Origin: Tenericutes bacterium HGW-Tenericutes-1
GTDB taxonomy: Bacteria; Bacillota_I; Bacilli_A; Izemoplasmatales; Hujiaoplasmataceae
Reading direction: 5' to 3'
Length of the DNA: 64,000 bases
Assembly (NCBI GenBank): GCA_002839155.1
Contig: PGXM01000008.1
Span: forward strand, 1 to 64,000
In this document: one piece after another, positions 1 to 7,408 of the stretch
Numbering within the stretch: the stretch's first letter is position 1
How the letters are laid out: each line of letters opens with the position of its first letter
The notes under the pieces: generated by a model
What the model was told of the DNA's origin: nothing
What the model saw: the letters and a program-made list of their open reading frames with translations, nothing else
Database searches by the model: none
Position numbers and translations under genes: made by a program

Positions 1-3
1 ACT

Positions 4-31
4 CACAATCTCACCCCTTCATTATATTATA
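4..31 (-). promoter_or_regulatory. -10 box, RBS and start codon of a gene running off the window
   Basis: On the minus strand two overlapping TATAAT hexamers (26-31 and 21-26) are followed by AAGGGGTG and, five bases later, a GTG at 4-6. This looks like the promoter and start of a downstream minus-strand gene. Only two codons are inside the window, so nothing can be said about its product. The -35 is poor. Confidence 0.4.
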
Positions 32-32
32 C

Positions 33-93
33 AAAAAATACCCTATATTGTTCCACACACAGTTTTTTTTGTGTGTCCACAATACAGGGTACA
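33..93 (-). terminator. Long imperfect hairpin with U-run
   Basis: Arms at about 39-60 and 71-93 pair with a few mismatches around a loop containing eight A (minus strand). The hairpin is followed on the minus strand by six U (plus positions 33-38). It probably ends the transcript of the esterase-like lipoprotein gene. Confidence 0.65.
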
Positions 94-213
94 TTTTAAA
101 CCTTGGATGGTGTTTTCATTATATATACTTATAATTATAAAAACAATATTAAGCTTACAGCCATGATAACCATGCCCGTCATGACACCAATGATGGATAA
201 ATGATGTTCACCA

Positions 214-233
214 ATTGTAATTTATTGTAATTT
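214..233. repeat. 10-bp perfect tandem repeat across a stop codon
   Basis: ATTGTAATTT occurs twice without a gap at 214-223 and 224-233. The repeat contains the stop codon (222-224) of the lipoprotein gene. A slippage event here would change the reading frame at the protein's C-terminus. Confidence 0.9.
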
Positions 234-1955
234 AATTTTAAATGGAATCGCAGGAACACCATAACTATTAGATAAATTTGCTTGATCATTTCTTGTCATA
301 TAACCATAAGCAAAATATGCAATCTGAGTCGTATCAACGCCAGTAATTTGAATATGATTGTCATCTATTATTACACAGTTTACATTTTGTCTTATTCCGT
401 TATTCAAGTATATCGAGACCGTTGTTACACCACTTTCTTCATTCTTATACAATTTTAGTCCTCTTGCAACATGAGAAAAAGCAATGGTAATTGACGTAGC
501 GTCATAGGTGTAACTCTCGATGATAGGGGCAGAATAATCAACGACACCATAATAAAATTGTGAATAAGCAATTTTTGCACAACGTTCCCCCACTGGAAAT
601 TTCGTTGTCGGATGAATGGGGTCTGCATAGGCGAACTGTGTTAAAGGTACATCCCACTTCAAACTTACGTCATAGATTGGAACGAGAACTGTAGATGTTT
701 TATATTTATCCATTTTTACAACATCGAGTTGCGCCATCCTATGGGCTGCATAAGCAACATAATCAGGATTAGGGGTACTCGTCATCGGATTTTGACCATC
801 ATAGGGTGCTAATTGAATCAAGACAAACGGTAATATCTCATCATTTTGGTTAAAACCGGCACTCCATGTATCGATAAGTAATGGAATCGAATCTATGGTT
901 GGACTATAAAAACCATCGCTTTCGCCTTGATACCAAACGACACCTTTAATTTGATAATTAAAGAGCGGTGCTATTTTTTGACTATATAACGCTTGGGGTT
1001 GATTGTAATTATTCCAACCATAACTATTGTAAGACGCCGTAGAAAATGTTAAACCTTTGTTTAAGACATAATCTTTGATGGAATCAGTTTCAAGCATGGC
1101 TTGTCTTGAAAGCCACGAGTGCATATTAGATCCCCCTTTCGCAGAATTGATGACTGCGATGGGAACGTTTAAATTTTCTTCGGAAAGTAATCGGAATAAT
1201 TCAGTCGCATATGAATAGGCAATCGCTGAACAATGAGCGATATTTTCACCGTCATTCGCGACCTTCCACTGACCTTCTCTAACATCGTAAGAAGGATTAA
1301 TCGGATAGATACCATTGTGATCGCCGATATATTGATAAAATAAGCGAATATAGGGATTGTTGGCTAAAGACATTGTTGATAATCCGTCATCAACTTCTCT
1401 TACTTCCATGGCCATATTGGATTGTCCAGATGTAAGCCAAACTTCGCCAATTAATAAATCATGAACTTTAATCTCATGTAACGTATCAGATACCGTCAAA
1501 GTATAATCATTAAAAGAAGCCGTCAAAGCCGGTAAGGTAACAACAAACTCACCATTACTCCCAATGATACTGTAATTTAAATAAGAAATTGCTTGATTAT
1601 CATTCATCACCAATTTTACTAAAGCAATTGCCCCCGGCGTTCCTTTGCCAAAAACACGTATAGGTTTGTTTTGTTGGAGAACAGCGTGATCAGAAATGAT
1701 ACTATGTAAAGATAAAGAAGAGATTGGGGTAGAATAACTTACTTCAGATAGATCAAAGTCTTGAGCTATATCTTGTGTTTCATCTTCGCGTAATGGTCTA
1801 GAAGTGGTTGTAGAAACTGTCGTTAAAGAGGTTGAGGTCGTGGTTGTCAGTGACGAAGTTAAAGTTTGTTGCGTTGATGTTGTGGTTAATTCTGTACAAC
1901 CAATTAATGTCAATACTGTCAGGATTATCATAAATGCCAATATCATTTTTTTCAT
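222..1955 (-). CDS. Secreted lipoprotein, sialate O-acetylesterase-like (SGNH, SASA family)
   Basis: This is a 577-residue exported esterase, probably removing O-acetyl groups from surface or environmental carbohydrates. A lipoprotein signal peptide ends in lipobox LIGC with Cys20 as the lipidated residue. A Thr/Ser-rich linker (about 24-52) follows. The SGNH hydrolase core has the nucleophile block GQSNM (Ser179), WYQGESD near 341-347 and the catalytic pair in DPIH (Asp445, His448). The last 90 residues look like a beta-sandwich. The RBS is AGGAGA, six bases before the ATG. The gene stands alone between a long upstream gap and its terminator. A 28-codon open frame encoding a transmembrane helix follows the stop codon in the same frame. 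The fold and family are clear; the exact substrate is inferred. Confidence 0.85.
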   Translation of the reverse strand: MKKMILAFMIILTVLTLIGCTELTTTSTQQTLTSSLTTTTSTSLTTVSTTTSRPLREDETQDIAQDFDLSEVSYSTPISSLSLHSIISDHAVLQQNKPIRVFGKGTPGAIALVKLVMNDNQAISYLNYSIIGSNGEFVVTLPALTASFNDYTLTVSDTLHEIKVHDLLIGEVWLTSGQSNMAMEVREVDDGLSTMSLANNPYIRLFYQYIGDHNGIYPINPSYDVREGQWKVANDGENIAHCSAIAYSYATELFRLLSEENLNVPIAVINSAKGGSNMHSWLSRQAMLETDSIKDYVLNKGLTFSTASYNSYGWNNYNQPQALYSQKIAPLFNYQIKGVVWYQGESDGFYSPTIDSIPLLIDTWSAGFNQNDEILPFVLIQLAPYDGQNPMTSTPNPDYVAYAAHRMAQLDVVKMDKYKTSTVLVPIYDVSLKWDVPLTQFAYADPIHPTTKFPVGERCAKIAYSQFYYGVVDYSAPIIESYTYDATSITIAFSHVARGLKLYKNEESGVTTVSIYLNNGIRQNVNCVIIDDNHIQITGVDTTQIAYFAYGYMTRNDQANLSNSYGVPAIPFKIKLQ

Positions 1956-2393
1956 GTTATTCTCCTAGTATATTAAGCTTATTATATAAAAAAGTTCAAA
2001 GAAAAAGGATTGATCAATATCGACCCCAATAGTTCTATCTTTTGATACTCCTTTTTATTAATAATACCACTATGAATCTATAATTGAAAGACCATTAGTA
2101 ATGAAAAATGTAACATTTTCACAAAAAATATCAGAATTATAAATGGATAAGAACAACTTGAAAAATTTAAATATTTGCTAATTTACGACCCAAGACTAAA
2201 TAATGTATCAATTAAATCATATTTTTGAAATATAATTGAAATATCTGAACAAAAGACTTGCACTTCTGAAAAAATAGTGTATTATTAAGTAGACATATTA
2301 TAAATCTGTATGAAATTAAGATAACCATGTTACCTCAATTTATTGTTCTACAATTTGTATATAGTTAAAATTAATAAATGGAGGTATAAAAAC
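1956..2393. other. Divergent intergenic region between lipoprotein gene and csp
   Basis: This AT-rich gap of 438 bases has no convincing reading frame. The plus-strand promoter of the cold-shock gene and its roughly 100-base leader occupy the right third. For the minus-strand lipoprotein gene, a TATAAT lies shortly before the RBS and a TTTCAA-N17-TATTAT pair lies further up. Neither is decisive. Confidence 0.6.
2258..2286 (+). promoter_or_regulatory. Sigma-A-type promoter of csp
   Basis: TTGCAC (2258-2263) and TATTAT (2280-2285) are separated by 16 bases. Transcription would start near 2291, leaving a leader of about 100 bases. Long leaders are typical of cold-shock genes, where they act as RNA thermosensors. 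Confidence 0.65.
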
Positions 2394-2591
2394 ATGACTG
2401 GTAAAGTTAAATGGTTCAACGCTGAAAAAGGCTTTGGATTCATCACTGGTGAAGACGGAAAAGATATTTTTGCTCATTTCTCTCAAATCCAAAAAGATGG
2501 ATACAAATCTTTAACAGAAGGCGAAGCTGTAAAATTTGATGTAACTCAAGGACAAAAAGGTCCTCAAGCATCAAACATCGTAAGCTTATAA
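2394..2591 (+). CDS. csp: Cold-shock protein (CspA family)
   Basis: This single-domain OB-fold nucleic-acid chaperone has 65 residues, the usual family size. It contains the RNA-binding motifs KGFGFI (RNP1) and DIFAHFS (RNP2). The start is the ATG at 2394 behind GGAGG (2380-2384). An in-frame ATG 51 bases upstream would add a non-conserved tail and has no RBS. It is transcribed alone, with its own promoter and a strong terminator. Such proteins melt mRNA structure at low temperature or act as constitutive RNA chaperones. Confidence 0.97.
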   Translation: MTGKVKWFNAEKGFGFITGEDGKDIFAHFSQIQKDGYKSLTEGEAVKFDVTQGQKGPQASNIVSL

Positions 2592-2600
2592 TTCTAACTA

Positions 2601-2623
2601 AAGACCGGAAACGGTCTTTTTTT
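2601..2623 (+). terminator. Intrinsic terminator of csp
   Basis: AAGACCG and CGGTCTT pair around a GAAA tetraloop, followed by a run of seven T. Confidence 0.95.
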
Positions 2624-2800
2624 ATTAGTCATTTTTCAAATCAAAGAATTATAAATATTCAATTATCAGAGTAATAAGTGAAATAGCGCTGAAAATCTCC
2701 TCCTTTACATAAAGTGCACCATATTTAAAAAAAGATAACCATCAAACGTGATTATATCGTTTCGAAAAAATATTTGTGGATAAAATATGAACTAATTACC

Positions 2801-2829
2801 TTGCTATATCATTCATACATCGATATAAT
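2801..2829 (+). promoter_or_regulatory. Sigma-A promoter of the diguanylate cyclase gene
   Basis: TTGCTA (2801-2806), a 17-base spacer and a perfect TATAAT (2824-2829). The start point would be near 2836. It lies inside the longest possible reading frame, which argues for the ATG at 2864 as the true start. Confidence 0.8.
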
Positions 2830-2863
2830 GAAATTAGAAAAACTACCTCAAGGAGTGATAACA

Positions 2864-3733
2864 ATGATGGATTTGGAACTATATCGATTGATTGTAGAAT
2901 CATCACCAAATATGATTTGGCGCGCTAATCTAAGTACTGAATGTGATTATTTTAATAAAACATGGCTTGATTTTACAGGTAGAACTTTTGAACAAGAGTT
3001 AGGTTTTGGTTGGGCTGAGGGAGTTCATCCAGAAGATTTAGATCGATGCGTTAAAATCTATTTAGATAATTTCCATAAACAAACACGTTTTGAAATGGAT
3101 TATCGTCTTAAAAATAAGAACGGAGAATACCGATGGATTAATGATCGTGGTGTTCCTTTCTATGATAATTCAGGTCAATTCATTGGTTTCATCGGTAGTT
3201 GTATGGATGTGACGGAAAAAATCGAAGGTCAATTGATGATGAAAATGGCTCAAAATGACTTTTTATGTAATACCTATAACCGTCAATATGCGTATCAATT
3301 GCTTCAGGACGTTTTTAATCGCGCGAAGGAACATCATTATCCACTAACCATTATGATGATTGACATCGATGAATTTAAAGCAATTAATGACCAATATGGT
3401 CATGCTGCCGGAGATCTTGTGTTAACTAAAATTTCTGCTTCTATTAAATCGATGTTACAAGCAAATGATATATTAGGAAGATACGGTGGCGATGAATTTT
3501 TAGTTGGTCTTGACCATAAAAACAAGAATGACGCAATAAAAATCGCAGAATCGATTAAAAACAACATATCTTGTCAACTTATCACTATTTCAGAAGGCAA
3601 TAAGATTTCTATTACCATTTCCGTTGGAATTAAATGTTTGGAGAATGAATTAACACTCGACGAACTGATTAACAAAGCTGATATTTGTTTGTATACCGCA
3701 AAAAAAGAAGGAAGAAACCGTGTGATTGGATAA
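2864..3733 (+). CDS. PAS-GGDEF diguanylate cyclase
   Basis: This 289-residue protein predicted to make cyclic di-GMP from two GTP. An N-terminal PAS sensor (about 5-120) leads into a GGDEF catalytic domain (about 130-289) with an intact RYGGDEF at 206-212. The metal-binding Asp stretch is MIDIDEF. Where most active cyclases carry the inhibitory RxxD site, this one reads QAND, so product feedback at that site is unlikely. There is no transmembrane segment, so the sensor is cytoplasmic. The ATG at 2864 has AAGGAG nine bases upstream. The gene is monocistronic, with its own promoter and terminator. The PAS ligand is unknown. Confidence 0.92.
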   Translation: MMDLELYRLIVESSPNMIWRANLSTECDYFNKTWLDFTGRTFEQELGFGWAEGVHPEDLDRCVKIYLDNFHKQTRFEMDYRLKNKNGEYRWINDRGVPFYDNSGQFIGFIGSCMDVTEKIEGQLMMKMAQNDFLCNTYNRQYAYQLLQDVFNRAKEHHYPLTIMMIDIDEFKAINDQYGHAAGDLVLTKISASIKSMLQANDILGRYGGDEFLVGLDHKNKNDAIKIAESIKNNISCQLITISEGNKISITISVGIKCLENELTLDELINKADICLYTAKKEGRNRVIG

Positions 3734-3760
3734 ATCTATCAATGCAATCCTTTACTTTGA

Positions 3761-3791
3761 AAACTCAGTCACTCATAGTCTGAGTTTTTTT
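3761..3791 (+). terminator. Intrinsic terminator of the GGDEF gene
   Basis: AAACTCAG pairs with CTGAGTTT, and T residues follow. Confidence 0.85.
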
Positions 3792-3826
3792 ATTACAGAT
3801 TTTTTTATAATATCTGCTTTAAATGT

Positions 3827-3832
3827 TATAAT
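3827..3832 (+). promoter_or_regulatory. -10 box before the NAGPA-domain gene
   Basis: A perfect TATAAT lies 40 bases before the chosen start. A TTTATA 17 bases upstream (3804-3809) could serve as -35, but it is weak. Confidence 0.5.
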
Positions 3833-3872
3833 AGTTAAGTAATTTTAAAAACAAATGTATGAGGTTATCATT

Positions 3873-4859
3873 ATGCCATTTACTCCAAGAAAATCAACTC
3901 TTCTCATTGTTGGGTTTTATACCCTTCTATTTTTATTTACGACGTTTGTCTTATTATATGAATTTGTCATTCCACATGGGGGAATTATCGTTGAAGAACC
4001 GGTCATTACACGAACGACTTCAGCAACAACCACAACGACTTTACTTCTAGATACTTTAACCACTGAATTAACAACGACAACTGAGATAACGACGCAAGGA
4101 TTAACTTACCCCGGTGAAGCTCCTCAAGTATTATCTGAAGGAACCATCCTTGGATCGTATTACACTGATACGGTCTTAATTACTATTTATCAGATTCGTG
4201 CGACCAACTCTGATGTTTATGTTGCAGACGTTGTCGTCATCGATCCTTATGAGATTTTATCAGCTTTTGCCTATAACACGTTTGGAGGATCCAATATTAC
4301 ACAAACAGTATCGACCATGGCGATAGAACATGATGCTATCTTTGCCATCAATTCTGATTATGCTTCTCATTATAGCAGCGGTTACGTTATTCGTAATGGA
4401 CAGTTATTACGTTCTACTGAAAGTTACCGAAGCGCGATTACACTTTGGGCTGATGGAAGTGTATCGATTTTTCCTGAATCTAGCACCACTGCAGAAGCAG
4501 TTCTAGCCCAAAACGCTTGGCAGTTGTGGTCATTTGGACCACCCCTGATTATCAATGACGAATACGTCGCAACTGTAAACGATGGATTAGATCGAGATGC
4601 CGTAAATAATCCAAGATCAGCCTTTGGTGTCATTGATAAAAACCATTTTGTATTTGTTTGTGTCGATGGAAGAACTGATATCTCACACGGAGCTGATATT
4701 GAAGAATTAGCCGATATTATGGTTTCGCTCAATTGTCATAATGCTTATAATTTTGATGGTGGTGGATCAGCAACGATGTGGTTTGATGGTCAAGTCATCA
4801 ATCGCCCTAGTGAAGGGACCGAAAGAAAGGTCGGAGACTGTGTCTATATCAAACGATAA
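3873..4859 (+). CDS. Membrane-anchored NAGPA-domain protein (phosphodiester glycosidase family)
   Basis: This 328-residue protein has one N-terminal membrane helix (about 9-31) that should place the rest outside the cell. A Thr-rich stretch (about 46-80) acts as a spacer. The C-terminal 230 residues form a NAGPA domain, with the family signature NFDGGGSATM near the end. The domain occurs in N-acetylglucosamine-1-phosphodiester alpha-N-acetylglucosaminidase and in bacterial exopolysaccharide proteins such as EpsL-type proteins. The ATG at 3873 has GAGG eight bases upstream; an ATG 18 bases earlier has no RBS. Its 3' end overlaps the next gene. A role in trimming surface glycans fits the neighbouring glycosyltransferase. 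Confidence 0.85.
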   Translation: MPFTPRKSTLLIVGFYTLLFLFTTFVLLYEFVIPHGGIIVEEPVITRTTSATTTTTLLLDTLTTELTTTTEITTQGLTYPGEAPQVLSEGTILGSYYTDTVLITIYQIRATNSDVYVADVVVIDPYEILSAFAYNTFGGSNITQTVSTMAIEHDAIFAINSDYASHYSSGYVIRNGQLLRSTESYRSAITLWADGSVSIFPESSTTAEAVLAQNAWQLWSFGPPLIINDEYVATVNDGLDRDAVNNPRSAFGVIDKNHFVFVCVDGRTDISHGADIEELADIMVSLNCHNAYNFDGGGSATMWFDGQVINRPSEGTERKVGDCVYIKR

Positions 4860-5244
4860 ATCAGTATTATTAAAGCGTGCATTGAACTATTTATTAATTA
4901 GCATTTTATTAGTGCTCTTTAATTTTGTTTATTCCTTATTTTCACACGGTGTATCCTCACTTTATATGCAGTATGCATTCCTCCTTCCATTAATAGGAGG
5001 TAGTTTTGTATGCATGCTTTTAATCTACCTTCCAAAAACAAGTTTTTGGGTTCGTCAGATATGGAGAATGGGACTGGTAACGTTGATTATTGGTTTTATC
5101 CTACATGGTGTATTTGACATCTATGGTTCTGAATCTGAATTAGTTAATGCCATATTCTATATGGGTTATGGACTATTGTCCACAGCATTCATTTTGTATT
5201 GCACTAAAACAATTCAAACCTTTTACAATAAACATCAAATTTAA
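4840..5244 (+). CDS. Small four-helix membrane protein, unknown function
   Basis: This hydrophobic protein of about 134 residues has four predicted membrane helices and a short charged N-terminus. I do not recognise the family. The likely start is GTG at 4840, nine bases behind AAAGG, inside the end of the NAGPA-domain gene. The overlap of 20 bases suggests translational coupling. The GT2-GtrA gene follows 23 bases downstream, so these three genes probably form one surface-glycan operon. A start further upstream would extend deeply into the neighbour and is unlikely. Confidence 0.7.
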   Translation: MSISNDKSVLLKRALNYLLISILLVLFNFVYSLFSHGVSSLYMQYAFLLPLIGGSFVCMLLIYLPKTSFWVRQIWRMGLVTLIIGFILHGVFDIYGSESELVNAIFYMGYGLLSTAFILYCTKTIQTFYNKHQI

Positions 5245-5267
5245 CAGTTAAATCTTTCGAGGTCGTC

Positions 5268-6314
5268 ATGAATCCAATTATAATACCTGCCTATAAACCA
5301 AATCATCTTCTCCTTCAATTAGTTGATAATCTAATCGCCGCAAACTTTGATAAAATTATCATTATTAATGATGGTAGTGGTGATGGATTTTCGATTCTTT
5401 TTGATGAGTTAAAAAATAAAGGCTGTGTCGTCATAGAACATTTGGTCAATTTGGGAAAAGGTAAAGCCATCAAAACCGGAATTGAGTATGCATTCAAGAC
5501 TTATCAAAATATTAATGGATATATTACTTGTGATGCCGATGGGCAGCATCAAATCAATGATATTGTTACAGTCTCCAAAACACTTGATGAAAATTCAACA
5601 TCACTTGTATTAGGCTCAAGAGATTTTTCATCACCCAATGTCCCAAAAAAAAGTAAAATGGGAAACCGATTCTCTTCGTTTTATTTTAAAATGACGACTG
5701 GAGTAACGTGTCTTGATACACAAACTGGTTTAAGAGGTATTCCAAAATCACTTACTAATCTTGCGCTTTCACTAAAAGAAAACCGATATGATTACGAGAT
5801 GACATTTCTTACAATGGTCGCTAAATATGGATATGACATCTTGATGGTTCCTATTACTACGGTCTATTTGGATAGTAATGCATCTTCTCACTTTCGTCCA
5901 ATCGTCGATTCTATCAGAATTTACCGTGAACCGTTGAAGTTTGCATTATCATCGCTCATTTGTGCCGTCATCGATATCGGAGTTTTTACACTTTTAAGTA
6001 ATATGTTAGAAAATACACTACTGAAAGTTGTTATTATTGCTACAATCAGTGCCAGAATCATTTCAGGAATTACCAATTTTATATTCAATAAATTAATTAT
6101 TTTTAAAAATAAAAGCCCGATAAGACGTCAATTTTTCCGTTATTTTATATTGTATATATCGCAGTTAACCTTAAGTATTACTTTTGTTTCAGTCTTATCC
6201 TTTATACCAATCCATTTATCGATTATCAAAGTAATCGTTGATTTATTACTCTTTGTAGGAAGTTTTTTTATTCAAAAAAATTGGGTATTTAAACTCCGAA
6301 AACATCACATTTAA
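5268..6314 (+). CDS. Fusion of GT2 polyprenyl-phosphate glycosyltransferase and GtrA-like membrane domain
   Basis: This is a 348-residue two-domain protein. Residues 1-215 form a family-2 glycosyltransferase with PAYKP at the start, a nucleotide-binding INDGSGD and the metal-binding DADGQH near 90. They resemble dolichol- or undecaprenyl-phosphate sugar transferases. Residues 220-345 hold four membrane helices of the GtrA type, including the NFIFNK motif. GtrA proteins are thought to flip undecaprenyl-phosphate-linked sugars. A single polypeptide would charge and flip the lipid-linked sugar for surface glycosylation. The start at 5268 lies behind GAGG. It closes the operon, with a strong terminator after it. 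Confidence 0.9.
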   Translation: MNPIIIPAYKPNHLLLQLVDNLIAANFDKIIIINDGSGDGFSILFDELKNKGCVVIEHLVNLGKGKAIKTGIEYAFKTYQNINGYITCDADGQHQINDIVTVSKTLDENSTSLVLGSRDFSSPNVPKKSKMGNRFSSFYFKMTTGVTCLDTQTGLRGIPKSLTNLALSLKENRYDYEMTFLTMVAKYGYDILMVPITTVYLDSNASSHFRPIVDSIRIYREPLKFALSSLICAVIDIGVFTLLSNMLENTLLKVVIIATISARIISGITNFIFNKLIIFKNKSPIRRQFFRYFILYISQLTLSITFVSVLSFIPIHLSIIKVIVDLLLFVGSFFIQKNWVFKLRKHHI

Positions 6315-6318
6315 CTAT

Positions 6319-6369
6319 AAAAAAGGACACAAGTTCTCGTCATTTAGAGATACTTAAGTCCTTTTTTTT
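6319..6369. terminator. Bidirectional terminator between convergent genes
   Basis: AAAAAAGGAC at 6319-6328 pairs with GTCCTTTTTT at 6358 onwards, with further pairing inside. It has U-runs on both strands, serving the GT2-GtrA gene and the esterase gene. Confidence 0.85.
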
Positions 6370-6383
6370 ACTTAAAATTTAAT

Positions 6384-7214
6384 TTAATCAGTTTTTTTAA
6401 ATATCCATTGAAACATAATTGGAAATCGTTTTTCCCAATCAGTTTCATTATGAATTCCACCTTTATCAATGACAAATTTTAACTCACTGTCTTGAAATCC
6501 TACTTCTTGTAAAGCATGAAGGATATTTTTACTACAATTGACATAGACTTCTGGAAAATTTGAAATAGCGTGATTGCTCGTCTCTTGAGTACCGACATCT
6601 AAATAAATGCTCATCGATTGGTTTTTGCCATTCTTTTTAATCAACTTGATAACTTCATCTTCCGCAAAATAGAAAGCTGATGAAAATGCCCCAATTTTAG
6701 AGAAAATATCTTGATGAGTGATTCCAGCACATAAGGAAATCAAACCGCCCATTGAGCTACCACAAATACCCGTATGTTCTCTATCTGATAAAGTCTTAAA
6801 ATTAAGATCTATATAAGGTTTCAAAGTTTTCACGATAAAGTCAATATACTGAAAACCTTCACCGCCTGGCATGCCAGTTGATAATGCTTGAGGGAGATAA
6901 TAACCCACTATTTCACTTTTCCAAGGCGAGTATTCAGAATATCGATATAATTCACCATTGTCTATACCAACGATAATGCAATCTTTTTCAGGCGATATTT
7001 CATGATTCTTATCCAGTATTTCAGCAACATTCCAAATCTGACCAAAAGCAGAATCTTTGATGGAAAAAAGATTCTGAGCATCTTGCATATATAGAACTGG
7101 ATAACGTCTATCCGTTTCATCATACTCTGGAGGTAGATAAATCCTTAGTGTACGCGTTCTATTTAATTGTGGCATATGGAAATGATTGATGATTTTTATA
7201 TTGCTACTTTTCAT
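6384..7214 (-). CDS. Putative esterase of the alpha/beta-hydrolase family (PF00756, Fes/esterase D type)
   Basis: This 276-residue soluble hydrolase has the nucleophile elbow GSSMGG with Ser154 and a C-terminal His in the GGIHNE segment. An early RTLRIYLPPEY strand is typical of this esterase family, which includes enterochelin esterases and feruloyl or acetyl esterases. The substrate cannot be read from sequence. The reading frame is open for 45 more codons, but that part is low-complexity, contains an extended -10 promoter, and its ATG would take its RBS from the terminator of the upstream gene. I therefore place the start at 7214. It is likely monocistronic. Confidence 0.8.
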   Translation of the reverse strand: MKSSNIKIINHFHMPQLNRTRTLRIYLPPEYDETDRRYPVLYMQDAQNLFSIKDSAFGQIWNVAEILDKNHEISPEKDCIIVGIDNGELYRYSEYSPWKSEIVGYYLPQALSTGMPGGEGFQYIDFIVKTLKPYIDLNFKTLSDREHTGICGSSMGGLISLCAGITHQDIFSKIGAFSSAFYFAEDEVIKLIKKNGKNQSMSIYLDVGTQETSNHAISNFPEVYVNCSKNILHALQEVGFQDSELKFVIDKGGIHNETDWEKRFPIMFQWIFKKTD

Positions 7215-7260
7215 AACTATCAACTCAACTTTCCGAGAGAATAATAATTCATTAATTTCT

Positions 7261-7269
7261 ATTATATCA
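7261..7269 (-). promoter_or_regulatory. Extended -10 promoter of the esterase gene
   Basis: TGATATAAT on the minus strand (plus positions 7261-7269) is a perfect TGN-TATAAT extended -10. The start point would be near 7254, 40 bases before the chosen ATG. No good -35 is visible. Confidence 0.55.
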
Positions 7270-7351
7270 TAGAAATTATCATTAAAATAGAGACTCAAAT
7301 CTATGAAATCTAAGATGTCTATGTTAAGAGACAATTTGTAATTTCGCATAC

Positions 7352-7405
7352 AAAAACCCTATAAAATAGCTCAAACATTAAATAGAGAAATATTTTATAG
7401 GGTTT
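7352..7405 (-). terminator. Terminator of the tetR-transporter operon
   Basis: A perfect 15-base inverted repeat, AAACCCTATAAAATA at 7354-7368 and its complement at 7391-7405, is followed by five T on the minus strand. Confidence 0.85.
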
Positions 7406-7408
7406 CAT

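Noticed and set aside
2774-2863. A longer start for the GGDEF protein adding 30 residues
   Set aside because: The sigma-A promoter lies inside this part, and the ATG at 2864 has the RBS.
7215-7349. A 45-residue N-terminal extension of the esterase
   Set aside because: It is low-complexity, holds an extended -10 promoter and would take its RBS from a terminator arm.
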